Below are positions 9,901 through 19,725 of a stretch of 25,998 bases of DNA, piece after piece. The notes below the pieces were generated by a model. It did no database searches and was not told where the DNA came from. It saw nothing but the letters and a program-made list of their open reading frames with translations. The position numbers and the translations under genes are program-made. The stretch comes from Plantago elongata. Lineage: Eukaryota; Streptophyta; Magnoliopsida; Lamiales; Plantaginaceae. The stretch is from assembly GCA_036897095.1 (NCBI GenBank), contig JAYMSP010002147.1:1-25998 (forward strand). Reading direction: 5' to 3'. How positions within the stretch are numbered: the first letter of the stretch is position 1; every line of letters begins with the position of its first letter.

Positions 9901-11940
9901 TGCAGGGGAATGCCTTCAGGTATAGCATTTTCTGTAACTGATTGCTCTGTGAAGTGGGCATGACAACGTTTTATGGTCACTTGGGTTGTCTTTTTCACCT
10001 GATGTACATAACATATTTCTGGACAGTACAGATCATGTATTCAAGTCTTACCCCTGATGGACCATTGAAACTATATCATTTCATAGCCATGGTGACAGTA
10101 GTAATGATATTTCTGTCCCAATTTCCGAGCTTCCATTCCCTCAGACACATAAACTTGGGTTCACTGGTTCTCAGCTTGGGCTATACCTTTCTTGTCGTTG
10201 GTGCTTGTATTAATGCAGGTAAATTTATTTGTGTGCTTCATCATGTGTCAAGTCCATTACCCTTCTTAGAATTTACCTGCCGAAAGCTAAAAGTAAATGG
10301 CACTATGTCCGTAGTCAATGCTGATAAGCCATCTAACAATCCAAGCTTAAAAAGATAGATTTGAGAGGAAAATTATGAGATAACAGGTCTTTCACTTCAT
10401 CGCCAGACAAGCACCTAATTGAAGTATCCTTCAAGACTTTATTATTTCCTGCATCAAGGGCCCCAGTGTTTGTAGTTCAGGGCTTTCAGTGTGGTGTTTT
10501 TATCTTCGTGCTCTCTAATGTCTCACTCACTGTAATTATTCATGTCTTCAACCCATATTTTTTTCATTGATGGGTCCTGGTATTGAATAAAAAATTCAGA
10601 TTGAGTTGTAGAATAATACTTGAACATGTTCCCATCTCTTCCAACTCAAAGCTTCAAATTGCATGGTCCCTATTAGGTTTCATGATATTTCCTTATTGTG
10701 TTTCACGGTGTGATTTCTTATTGTAACATGTATTCTTAATGCTTCAAATATTTGCATTATAATGCAGGACTCTCAAAAAATGCACCACCCAGGGACTATT
10801 CACTAGAATCTTCAGATTTATCAAGGGTGTTCAGTGCATTCACTTCTATATCCATAATAGCAGCCATATTTGGAAATGGGATACTACCTGAAATACAGGT
10901 TAGTTTTACTCTTGTATTAACTAATTACTATCTGTTAAAAACTTCTAATGGTATTGTCTAAGAAATTTGGATTTCAATTGTTCGATATTGTCGTGTTGGT
11001 TCAAAAAGAAAATTGTTAGATCTTGGATATATCTGATCAAAATGTGTGCTCAAGCGGGCTAGTTTAAGACTGATCATATATAACTTGCTGAATTTTGTTT
11101 TTCACTGGTATTCGTTTATCTCACATTGCCTTCTGAACCATTTCAGGCAACACTTGCTCCCCCTGCAGCTGGAAAGATGGTGAAAGGCTTAATTTTGTGT
11201 TACGCTGTAATTTTTCTTACCTTCTACTCTGCTGCAGTGTCTGGATATTGGTTATTTGGGAATAAATCAAATTCAAATATTCTCAAAAGCTTAATGCCCG
11301 ATGAGGGCCCTGCCTTGGCACCGATTTGGCTTTTAGGTCTTGCTATTGTCTTTGTTCTCCTGCAGCTCCTTGCCATTGGCCTGGTAAGCTCATGCAGCCA
11401 TCTCTATTCCTAAATGTCTGACATTGCAAAGAAAGTGTGGTCTGGGATTCGCCCGCTGCATTACTACACATGGGAATTTCATGCCATTCTTTTGCTGCCC
11501 TGCTTCTTTATCATTATTTTACTAAATACACATGTTATTTCTTCTGATAGGTCTATTCACAAGTAGCATATGAGATTATGGAATCAAAATCAGCTGATAC
11601 AAACCAGGGTATCTTTTCCAAAAGAAACTTGATCCCAAGGATATTTCTCCGCTCTCTTTATGTGATGTTTTGCGGATTCATTGGAGCTATGCTACCATTC
11701 TTTGGCGACATTAGTGGCGTTGTAGGAGCTATTGGCTTTATCCCTCTTGATTTTATTCTCCCTATGCTTCTTTATAACATGACTTATAAACCTACAAAAT
11801 CATCCCTTTCATTTTGGATCAACAACGCTATCATAGTTGTATTCTCATGCGTTGGGATTGTTGGAACGTTTGCTACGGTAAGAAAGTTGGTCCTTGATGC
11901 CAAGCAGTTCCACATCTTTAGCAGTGATGTTGTCGATTGA
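6945..11940 (+). CDS. GAT1: GABA transporter 1 (GAT1)-like amino acid/auxin permease
   Basis: Seven coding exons: 6945..7041, 7163..7393, 9822..9919, 10032..10218, 10768..10898, 11147..11383, 11551..11940. All introns are GT-AG and all phases agree, giving 456 residues against about 450 for Arabidopsis GAT1. The order of conserved blocks matches that family throughout: [20 protein letters not shown] (from residue 31), [13 protein letters not shown], a FHSLRHIN loop, [44 protein letters not shown] and a C-terminal [10 protein letters not shown]. About eleven membrane helices are apparent. GAT1 proteins are proton-coupled plasma-membrane importers of GABA and related compounds (AAAP superfamily). 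No frameshift, stop or lost core motif is seen, so the gene looks functional. The TGACGTCA site upstream may bear on regulation. Substrate is inferred from the family. Confidence 0.93.
7394..9821 (+). other. Large intron 2 of the GAT1-like gene
   Basis: This 2,428-nt intron has GTCAGT and CAACAG ends and is over four times longer than any other intron in the gene. It is T-rich with no supported coding frame. Its size is partly explained by a 299-bp hAT-type insertion near its 3' end. A 9-bp inverted pair (TCCATCTGT near 8403, ACAGATGGA near 8457) may mark another decayed small insertion. Confidence 0.85.
9355..9653. mobile_element. hAT-type MITE in GAT1-like intron 2
   Basis: The terminal inverted repeats are TAGGGTCACATAATTC at 9355-9370 and the complement of CAGGGTCACATAATTC at 9638-9653, 15 of 16 identical. 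They fit the Y-A-R-N-G terminal rule of hAT transposons. Flanking 8-mers AGCTTGAG (9347-9354) and AGCTTGAC (9654-9661) match at seven of eight bases, the expected hAT target duplication. Repeated GCGAATC and GTTCC motifs inside in both orientations look like subterminal transposase-binding repeats. At 299 bp with no transposase it is non-autonomous. It is distinctly more GC-rich than the intron around it. Open frames across it are fortuitous. Confidence 0.85.
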
Positions 11941-13066
11941 ATACATTCTACTTGGAGGTTGCTGGTGTTTGACACGAAGACAATAGATTTGATGTAGAAA
12001 TTTGTTGTAACATATGTACACACAAGAATTCTTGTACAAAATTTCGTGATTATGACATAGTTAAAAAGGATAATGTTTGAGAACTTTATTTAAGAACTTT
12101 GTGTTATCAGTTATATAATGTTTCATGTTCAAAAAAAAGCATAATTGTTGAGAATTCCCAAATTCACTCCTAGTTCTTGTCAAGTTCTCTAATAAGTAAT
12201 AGTAACACAAATTAAATTTTATTTCACTCATGAAAATTGTCAAATTTTAGAATTTTGGTTTATAAAATTTTGAAAACAATCAGTTTCACTATTGAAGGAC
12301 TCATTAAATGTAGATTTCATGAGGGATGAAAGTGAACGTAAGACAATTTTTATTAAACGTATAATTTTTTTTTATATATTACAAAAATTACTACTATTAT
12401 TGTAATTTATAAAATACTCTAATAATTTCAAAAACTAACAATGTTTCCTAAAGAATATCTAAACAAATTAAGTCGAATTACTTTTATGATATGAACAAAT
12501 AAATCGAATAAACCTTTTTTTCTAAACACAAAATACTCGAAGATCCATCCTACTGTAGATCTAATGATCGAATTGGGAGGAATCACCAGTGGGAGCTCCA
12601 CCCAGATCTGGGCGGATCAGAAAGTTGTCGGTCAGCTTTGAGGTTGACCTGAACATTGTCCTAGTCAGATTTGAATATGACCAGACTACTCGTGTGGTTA
12701 GATTTCAGGTTGACCACATGGTTAGATTTGAATCTGTAATATTTTTTTTACCGTTTTTGTAATTTTTTAATTATTTTTCGATGAATTTTTAATCAATTTA
12801 AATATACAAAAATAATTTAGTAATAATTAATAAATATAAATAACAAGTTAAAATAATAAAAATATTTGCATATTTGTCATTAATGTATAATATGCTTAAT
12901 GTTTATGATATGGATTATTGTTGTGTTTATGATACCGTAATTTATATAGTTTTAAAGATGTGATAAATTCAAAAAATAATCGATAAACGAAATTTAATTC
13001 TATATTTTTATTAGTTTAAAAAGTATTTTATACTATATAGAAAAGTGTCACAAATTTAGGAAAAAT
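11941..13066. other. 3' flank of GAT1-like gene and AT-rich intergenic DNA
   Basis: Begins with the 3' UTR after TGA at 11938-11940. From about 12100 it is very AT-rich without coding frames. A small GC-richer island at 12540-12735 holds repeated short phrases (GGTTAGATTT twice, GGTTGACC twice) and may be a transposon scrap, but I cannot assign it. No RNA gene is recognised. Confidence 0.5.
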
Positions 13067-13884
13067 TGTGATGCGTCTAATATTCCCCACTTAAGTTATC
13101 CATTGTGAGGGAGTGCTAGAGTGAGCCAAAATTGTATACATCGTGAACAAAAGATTATAATTCTAAGAGCTACATGAAAACTTTTTATTCATGCTGTAAT
13201 AGAGTAAGTTATTAATGGAACTGTGAGTCCAGAATTTTGAAGTTGAATTCGAATAATTTTAATGGGATTGGGAACGTTACTCATATCAATAAGATATATT
13301 TTTCTTTTGGGAATTCAAAGTTAAGTGTGTTTGTCTTTGAGCAATATTAGAATGTGTGATCAATTGAGAATTGATGATAAAATGTGTGGAAAATAATTTA
13401 TGTTTGTACCACTTAAAAAGTTGTTTATAAATAATTTCACCGGCCTAAAGGGTTGATGATGGAAAACGAAACCTGCCGAAATTAAGCCTTGGCGAACAAT
13501 TGTTTAATTTGGACGTGGGGCCGAAGTTTTGTGACCAGAAACGGCGTTCTGAGCAAGACGGATTGCTTTGCGATGATGCACGACGGATTTCGGCGATCCG
13601 ACATCGTATGGAGGGTTAAAATCGCATTTTTGTGATTTTTGGGGCTTATTTGCAACTTCTGATAATTTTATTAGACTCGGTAGGTTAATGTTATGACGTT
13701 TTGGTAATTTTCCTTTTTTATTTTAGGGTTAGGGATGATGATTTAGAGTATTTAAGCTTTGTCAGACACTATTCATTGACAGATTAATTTGATTGAAAAA
13801 AATTCCTGAGGATTTCCTCAACAATCATTTTTGCCCACACACGCTGCATCAGTTGATGAGAACGTCATCTTGTTGGTCGTTACA
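13067..13884 (+). mobile_element. LTR-like block (possible solo LTR)
   Basis: This 0.8 kb non-coding block starts TGTGATG and ends GTTACA, fitting the TG...CA rule. It is GC-richer in its middle (13440-13600). It has a TATA-like TATTTAAG at 13749-13756 followed by a leader-like stretch, the order expected of U3-R-U5. I see no adjoining retrotransposon genes and no matching 5-bp target duplication (AAAAT against TTAAC), so either the ends are misplaced or the block is truncated. Inferred from composition and layout only. Confidence 0.3.
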
Positions 13885-14513
13885 TTAACGGTATAATTTA
13901 ATTGTAGAAGGTCTAAATTAGATATTGAGTATGGGATTAGGGGTCTAATGAAAACATTGACTTTCCGTTTCCCCGTTTTGAATTGGTCATCAGTTGTACA
14001 CTTGTTTCTTCCACTCTAGATCTTCTATGATAATCTGACTCTTGACGCAATACCCACATCGTCATCTCACGTCATCATGTTATAGTGAAAGTGTTTAATG
14101 GAACGGGAAGTATTTAATGAAAAGGCCAGATGAGGTAGCAGCCTGTTAAACATATATGTATTAACATATTTAGGACTGTGCAATTTCGGTATAAAGACTT
14201 TGCGTATAAGAAGATATCTAAATCCAAAATATAGTTCAATATGGCAATAATATACAAGTTCTAACTGTTCACAAAATTGAAACAGAACCACACGTTTACT
14301 ACGACCATTTCATAGTTCGCTATCTGCTAAGCGACAAATTATTTGGCATTAAATTGGTACGGTCCATAGATTTGGATCATGACCAAGAACAGAACCCCAG
14401 GTCATAAAATTTTGAAGAGGTGCAAGTGTGCAAGTATGGAGGAAAAAAACAGAATCAATAGCGGATAGCGCGCTTCGTACTGGAAAATGTGAGACACTAA
14501 ATATATGCAGGAA
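13885..14513. other. Intergenic DNA, no feature recognised
   Basis: AT-rich sequence without a supported frame. A 74-codon antisense frame at 14067-14291 has no recognisable domain. A short phrase recurs (GTGTTTAATGGAACGGGAAG near 14090, AGTATTTAATGAAAAGG near 14108). Nothing else is seen. Confidence 0.4.
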
Positions 14514-15002
14514 TAGGGACTCGGAGTATTAGTGAATCAAACTGATTGTTACAAAGTTCGATCAACACTCAGATTGAGCGCGAGACCGATCAATGCAAGT
14601 TCGCTATTGATTAAACTCGTCTCAAGGTCGAACTTCAATTAATTACCTTAGTAAAATGATTATTGCTCGTGAGAAAATAATTAATTAATTATATATTAAT
14701 TTATCTACATATACATAAATAAATATATTTGAATTTATACATGTTAAAAGTTCAACTTTTATATGAATAGTTTTGTATGAACATATATGTAAGACTTTTC
14801 AAATTTATGTATTTATGAACTTCATTTTCGAGACATATAATAAGCAAAAACGAATTGAGCTGCTCCCGGCAAGCCAATTTTTAACGAGCCGATCATGATC
14901 ATGATTATGCAAAGCTCGACAATTACGAGCAAACTTACAATTTTGACTATCACAAATCCATTAAGACAAAGCTCGGTTCGACTCAGCTAGATAACACCCT
15001 TA
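14514..15002. mobile_element. Possible decayed inverted-repeat element
   Basis: The left end (TAGGGAC, then AGTGAATCAAACTGATTG) and the complement of the right end (TAAGGGTG, then AGCTGAGTCGAACCGAGC) align, with differences that are mostly C-to-T and G-to-A as expected of methylation decay. Interior GCTCGA-type motifs occur near both ends. No target duplication matched (TGCAGGAA against TACAAAAC). Best read as an old hAT- or MULE-like remnant. Low certainty. Confidence 0.3.
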
Positions 15003-15498
15003 TACAAAACAGTTGTATAAAAACTACCAAGGAAAAGGATCAAGTATCATGAACGATGGTATTTATAGAGTTCAAAATATCTGATGAACATTACAATTAA
15101 TTAAAAGAAAGTATAAGGTTTTTTAATAAAAATATTGATGTGACACATACACCACCAAATATTATAATGTTCATATATAAATAAAGAATTACATACATAA
15201 ATCATTTAACAACAACTATTACATATAAGGATGATTCTCTAAAACAATTACATAATTCTAATTTTATAAATCCTAAATCCACTTTAATTGGACAAAACTA
15301 CCCCTCACTTAATTCTAAACTAGATTACTAGTTTCATAATGATTAATGCTAGTTTCATGGGTATAAATCCCTAGTTTCATGTTCACACAAGTTTGTTTCA
15401 TGTACTCAAAACCTAGTTTCATAGTTCTAAAACCCAAAAGGGAATGGTAAACCCTAAAAAAATCACTGAATTTGAAAGCTCCCTCTGAGAACTACGGT

Positions 15499-15547
15499 CT
15501 TAATTAGGGCTTAGGGTTGAGGACGGGTACCCTAAACCCTAATTAAG
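15499..15547. repeat. Telomere-like hairpin, copy A
   Basis: Arms 15499-15517 and 15529-15547 (19 bases each) are complementary apart from one base and surround an 11-base loop. The arms contain TTAGGGTT and AAACCCTAA, the plant telomere-repeat (telo-box) sequence. This is copy A of the 300-bp duplicated unit. Confidence 0.85.
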
Positions 15548-15798
15548 CATTTATTGGGATTACAACCCTAGTTTCAATAAAAGGAAGTACTAGTTTCAGG
15601 TTTACTGAGCTAGTTTCATGATGATTAAAGCTAGTTTCATGATGATTAATACTAGTTTCATGGGTATAAACCCTAGGTTCATGCCCACAAAAATAGTTTT
15701 ATGGACTCAAAACCTAGTTTTATAGTTCTAAAACTTTAAAGGGAATGGTGAACCCTAAAAAACACTGAATTTGTAAATTCCTTCTGGGAGCTACGGTC

Positions 15799-15856
15799 TT
15801 AATTAGGGTTTAGGGTTGAGTACGGGTACCGGTCCTCAACCCTAAACCCTAATTAA
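15799..15856. repeat. Telomere-like hairpin, copy B (perfect 22-bp arms)
   Basis: Arms 15799-15820 and 15835-15856 are perfectly complementary over 22 bases around a 14-base spacer holding GGTACC. Each arm includes TTTAGGGTT or its complement, so the structure is a head-to-head pair of telo-box sequences. It corresponds to copy A 300 bases upstream, with longer and perfect arms. The right arm alone appears again near 15934-15951. Confidence 0.9.
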
Positions 15857-16435
15857 TTGTTTCTCGGAACTACAAAGCTAGTTTCAGCAAAAGAAAAGTA
15901 CTAGTTTCAAGTTCATTGTCCCCGTCCTAAACCCTAATTAAGCATTTTTCGGAACTACAATGCTAATTTCAACAAAAAGAAAAGTACTAGTTTCTGGTTC
16001 ACTAGTTTCATGATATTTAATATTAGTTTCATATTCATAAAAGCTAGTTCAAAACAACAAAAATCTAGTTTCATGTTCGCAAAAATCCTGAAACTAGTTG
16101 AATTAGAATTTCTAAAACTAACTGCTATGTTTCAGAACAACAAAAATCTAGTTTCATGTTCACAAAAGTTAATTTCAAAAACACGAAAGTTAATTTCAGG
16201 AACTCATAGTTTCAGAATTAAAAAAAAATCTAGTTTCATATTCACAAAAGCTAGTTTAAAAAAACATGAAAATTGGTTTCAGAACAACAAAAATCTTGTT
16301 TCAAAAATTAGTTTCATAAAAAACTTAGTTTCAGAAGCATAAAATGTTGGTTTTACTAGTTTCAAAAGCAATCCAAGCTTAGGTTTAAGATAATATAATC
16401 TTTGATTATGAGTTTCAACATCAACAATAGTAGTT

Positions 16436-16576
16436 TCAACATAAACATGTAAAAACAGGGGAATGCTCATAATTAAATACTTCAACCGGTATCGAGAAGA
16501 TAAAAAAGGCTAAACCAAGTTTTATGCCAAAAGGATGGCTAAAATCATTGAACGTGAGAGGGGCAATGAAATCCAT
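16436..16576 (-). other. Short minus-strand ORF within the second Mutator-like element
   Basis: A 46-codon frame starts at the ATG complementary to 16574-16576 (MDFIAPLTFN) and ends at 16436. It lies downstream, on the minus strand, of a CT-repeat leader and a TATA-like site, which is why it is listed. No domain is recognised. It could be the first exon of a captured or transposon gene rather than a complete protein. Confidence 0.25.
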
Positions 16577-16713
16577 GGTGAGAATTGTAAAAAATACATT
16601 TTAAAACAGGAAAAATGAGTGAAATAATCTGATCGAGAGAGAGAGAGAGAGAAATGTGAGAGAAAAAGAGAAAAATATGTAAGCAATGAAGAACAAATGA
16701 ATTTCGTATATAC
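16577..16713 (-). promoter_or_regulatory. Minus-strand promoter-like region with (CT)9 leader
   Basis: Read on the minus strand: TATA-like GTATATAC at 16713-16706, then a T/C-rich stretch, then (CT)9 at 16652-16635, then the ATG at 16576. CT microsatellites are common in plant 5' leaders. Just inside the right TIR and pointing inward, it mirrors the promoter seen in the first element. Function inferred. Confidence 0.35.
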
Positions 16714-17035
16714 AGAAGTATGATAGACTTGGAGGAAAAGAAGAGAGGAACATTAATATAAAATCATATTGTAGTTGGGAGAAATTAAGGTTAAAAAAAA
16801 TAAAATGAACTTTTTTGTAAGACCTTTTTAGAGTAATTCCTTTACGCAAGAGAGAAAGGAAGGAGGTATAGTCATGAAAAGTCATGTTATGATGATTGGG
16901 AGAAATTAGGCCTCCAAAAATAGATTGGCCTTATATATGTAATAGTTTTTTAAAGGAGGTTTTATATGTAAGTCCACTGCACATAGTGTCTTATTTATGT
17001 ACTTTTTTATAAGAATTATTAGTTTTATCTAAAAG

Positions 17036-17570
17036 TTAAATTCATGTCAAATAACATTAAGATTATATTCTCTTGAACTGATTAACTGAACTGAATTAAA
17101 GTAACATATAAATTATAAGGTGTAGTGTGATACCGTTTATGTTACTCTAAAAAAGCACTTAGGTTTGAATTAGTCAGCATAAACATGACCAGTCCACAGG
17201 AAAACACATATAACTCGGTTTCTCAGTCAAAATTTCAACTCTCCCACTCTTTTTCCACATTCCCTTTTCTTCCAATCAATGCCAAAAAGCCTTAACCTCA
17301 CATGTGTATCACTTGATCATTCTCTCCTTATTATCTGACTACATGTGCGTGTGTGTATATATACAATCCATTCAATTCCATTTCCACCAAACACAAATAG
17401 CTAGCATATAAACAACTCCTGCACTTCCCAAGCTCCTGCCCCTTAAACATATACTCCTACATACCAATGCATTTTGCTTCTGTTGTATAACCGGAGCACG
17501 AAAATCCTGCATTTACCCACTCGGAAGCTGAATCCCACTCCCGACTGCAGAAACACAACTGGAAGCAAGA
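17036..17570 (+). promoter_or_regulatory. Promoter and 5' UTR of the WRKY gene
   Basis: TATATATAC at 17356-17364 is a good TATA box, about 207 bases before the ATG. A W-box (TTGACT, read as AGTCAA at 17225-17230) lies 130 bases upstream of it, consistent with the self- and cross-regulation common among group III WRKY genes. The leader is A/C-rich and carries an upstream ORF at 17467-17490. The far upstream part borders the Mutator-like element. Confidence 0.6.
17467..17490 (+). promoter_or_regulatory. Upstream ORF in the WRKY leader
   Basis: A seven-codon frame (MHFASVV) plus stop lies between the TATA box and the main ATG at 17571. Upstream reading frames can lower translation of stress regulators. 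Here only the frame itself is seen, and transcription of this segment is inferred from the TATA position. Confidence 0.4.
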
Positions 17571-18860
17571 ATGGAAAGTGCACTGACATGGGAACACGAG
17601 ACGCTGATCAACGAGCTGACTCAAGGGATGGAGAAAGCGAGGCAGCTACGGTTTCATTTGTGCACTACGTCTCCATCTAAAGAACACGACTTGCTTCTGC
17701 AGAAGATACTATCTTCTTATGAGAAGGCTTTGTGGATTCTCAGGTGTAGTGGCACAGCAGGTCAAGTTAAAGTTCCTCAAGGACAGGCGGTGACACCATC
17801 TTCGAGAGTGAGTGCATCTTCGGTAAGTGTTGATGGAAGTCCCAAAAGCGAGGAAATCTACAAGAATTTCAGAGATCATCATCAGGAGCACAGAGAAACA
17901 ACAAATAAGAGGTAGGGAATATTTCAACTGAACTTTAAAGTATTAAACACTTTACACTTGTCTTGACATAATGACATGTAACTTAATAACAAATTTAAGA
18001 CCAAAGTTCTGAATGTTTTCCTCAATTGACTTCTCAGAAAATTGCAACCAACTTGGACCGAACACACAAAGGTCAACTCCGAAAATTCTCTCCAAGGACC
18101 TACTGATGATGGTTATAGTTGGAGAAAGTATGGCCAGAAGGACATTTTGGGTGCAAAATATCCCAGGTATTTTTAACAACTATCCTTACCTTTTCTACAT
18201 GCATATGCACAATCAAAAATATACAAAAATTGCAGTTACTCACGAAAAACATGTGTCCATACTCACAGAAGCTATTACCGATGTACGTACCGTCTCGTGC
18301 AAGACTGTTGGGCGACGAAACAAGTTCAGAGGTCCGATGAAGACCCGACTGTCTTTGAAATAACGTACAAAGGAACACACACATGTACCCAGTCCAACAA
18401 TCCTGTCACTCAAAATCCAACACGATCATCACCACATAAACAGGAACCTGAAAATAACAATCAGAATCAGACACTTTCAAACTTAAAAGCAAACCTCAGA
18501 GTCGAAACAGACGGTTTTAACAATAAAGAGATATCAGCTCACTTCTCTTTTCCAGAATGTCACAGCACAGAAAATTGCTATTTTCCAATTTCTGGCCTTG
18601 TTGACGAGAATCACCTGGGAGCAGGTTCTTCCCTCTTCTATTCTCCGGCCACATCAGAATCAAATTACTTCTCGGTACCAGCTTACCCGATGAACTACGG
18701 GGAGGCTACAAATTTACAGCATTCGAGATCTAATCTTGCGGAAATAGTCTCAACACATGCATCAACAACCAATTCACCGATTGGTGGGGTGGAGTTTTCA
18801 GTTGGCCCAGCAGACCTGGATTCAAATTTCCCCTTCAATACCTCAGGGTTTTTCACTTGA
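17571..18860 (+). CDS. Group III WRKY transcription factor (WRKY41/53-like)
   Basis: Exons are 17571..17911, 18038..18166 and 18269..18860, giving 353 residues with consistent phases. The N-terminus (LINELTQGMEKARQL, then a SSYEKALWIL segment) is the typical group III leader. The DNA-binding domain spans about residues 136-198: intact WRKYGQK at 142-148, then C162-X7-C170-X23-H194-X-C196. The C2HC spacing defines group III. The second intron splits the arginine codon of YPR|SYYRC, the position conserved across this group. The tail is Ser/Asn-rich and presumably activating. Such proteins bind W-boxes (TTGACC/T) in the nucleus and act in defence, salicylate responses and senescence. Introns are short (126 and 102 nt). 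No defects are seen. The exact paralogue cannot be named without a tree. Confidence 0.95.
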
Positions 18861-19221
18861 TCAAAGTTGCAAGGAAGAAATAGGCCTAAAGGCTGAGGTT
18901 TTGCAACTATACTTATGAACTTGTAGACCCAACAGAGCAATAGTCTAGCTGTAATTTATAGTTACAGATTGTGTCAATAGTAGTGATTCTAGCGAACAGC
19001 TAGAAAATATTTCATTTATCCTTAAGTTTCAAGATTCAATTTCTGTGTTAATGCAACTTCAGGTCACTTTTGAGCACAACTTACATTACATGATCACAAA
19101 CAAAGAAAAGTGAAAAACAACAAAACCAAGGCCAGACTGATTGAGATATTCTAACTTAACTAGTGAAAAGTTAGAGCATACTGGCATTAAATAAGCATCT
19201 TAAATCAAGTTCTTGAATAGC
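18861..19221 (+). other. WRKY 3' UTR and downstream flank
   Basis: Follows the TGA at 18858-18860. No gene. This stretch is the original copy of sequence that reappears at 19477-19725 (shared phrases include TATGAACTTG and GATCACAAACAAAG), so it belongs to the duplicated segment. Confidence 0.6.
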
Positions 19222-19725
19222 ACATGGATACTGAACAATTCAACAAAAACAAACTTACTATTCACTAAATCGACTCAATCTCAAATTAAAACAGAATAAT
19301 TTGCAAGGTAAAGAGATAGCAGCTCACTCCACTTTTCCAGAAAGCCATTTTCCGCTAACCTTGTTGACGAGAATGACCTGGGAAACATTGTGCCCTCTTC
19401 TATTCTCCAACCACATTCAACCCAAAATTACTTATTGGTAAGTGGTAACAACATACCCAATAATTACAATCTATAGCTATGAACTTGCAGTATCAAGAGA
19501 CTCAGGAGAGAGTGTTAGTATTGCATTGATTGTGGTGTTAATAGTAGAAATTCTGGTGAAGAGTTAGAAACTCTTTAGTTCATCAATAAGCCACATTCAA
19601 GTTTCACCGTTTCATGATAATCGAATTCAACTGATATTTTAACGCAACATACATGGATCACAAACAAAGGAAAGCAAAAAAACAGCAAATCGGCCAAGGC
19701 GAGACTAATTGAGCTGAGATGCTCT
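19222..19725 (+). pseudogene. Tandem partial duplicate of the WRKY 3' end (pseudogene fragment)
   Basis: This segment is a diverged direct copy of 18440-19170: the last-exon tail, 3' UTR and downstream flank of the WRKY gene. Clear matches are AAAGAGATA-CAGCTCAC (18525 and 19309), CTTGTTGACGAGAAT (18598 and 19359), CCTCTTCTATTCTCC (18631 and 19392) and GATCACAAACAAAG (19091 and 19654). About 215 bases corresponding to 18680-18895 are missing. Small deletions shift the frame near 19345, so no continuous coding frame remains. There is no WRKY domain and no promoter. The start is approximate because similarity fades between 19222 and 19265. Not expected to make protein. Confidence 0.85.

Larger units (their letters stand above)
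15325..16380. repeat. CTAGTTTCA short-motif array with ~300-bp tandem duplication
   Basis: By eye about sixteen exact CTAGTTTCA motifs and many near-copies lie in about 1 kb, typically 20-40 bases apart and often continued as CATG or followed by AACAAAAA. A higher-order unit of about 300 bases is also duplicated: phrases at 15349, 15491 and 15535 recur near 15651, 15791 and 15845, and a third partial copy starts near 15934. A few motifs are inverted (GAAACTAG near 16090). Non-coding. The array lies wholly within the inverted-repeat element described above. Confidence 0.85.
15150..17035 (-). mobile_element. Second decayed Mutator-like element with motif-array interior
   Basis: Imperfect inverted repeats of about 130 bp or more lie at roughly 15160-15310 and 16840-17030. 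The best block is CTATTACATATAAGG near 15208 against the complement of CCTTATATATGTAATAG near 16929. Further paired blocks include TTACATA with a following CATTTAA/CCTTTAA stretch, and an outer TATATAAATAAA/TACATAAATAA pair. The interior holds a motif array, two telomere-like hairpins and a minus-strand promoter-like region, but no transposase. Size and architecture parallel the element at 4298-6165, though internal sequences differ. Ends and target duplication are unresolved. Confidence 0.5.

Noticed and set aside
13067..13884. Firm solo-LTR call with target-site duplication
   Set aside because: The 5-bp flanks do not match (AAAAT against TTAAC) and the ends are guesses, so it is kept only as a low-confidence feature.
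15499..15951. Possible interstitial telomere tract
   Set aside because: Only one or two telomere-like units per arm and arranged head-to-head, so telo-box hairpins rather than a telomeric tandem array.
16010..16342. 110-codon plus-strand frame in the second Mutator-like element
   Set aside because: It is a translation of the motif array (repeating NLVS/SFIF phrases), not a protein gene.
15325..16380. Regularly recurring short motif that could be mistaken for a CRISPR-type array
   Set aside because: Plant nuclear context, 9-base degenerate motif, variable spacing, mixed orientation and no spacer-repeat regularity or associated genes.
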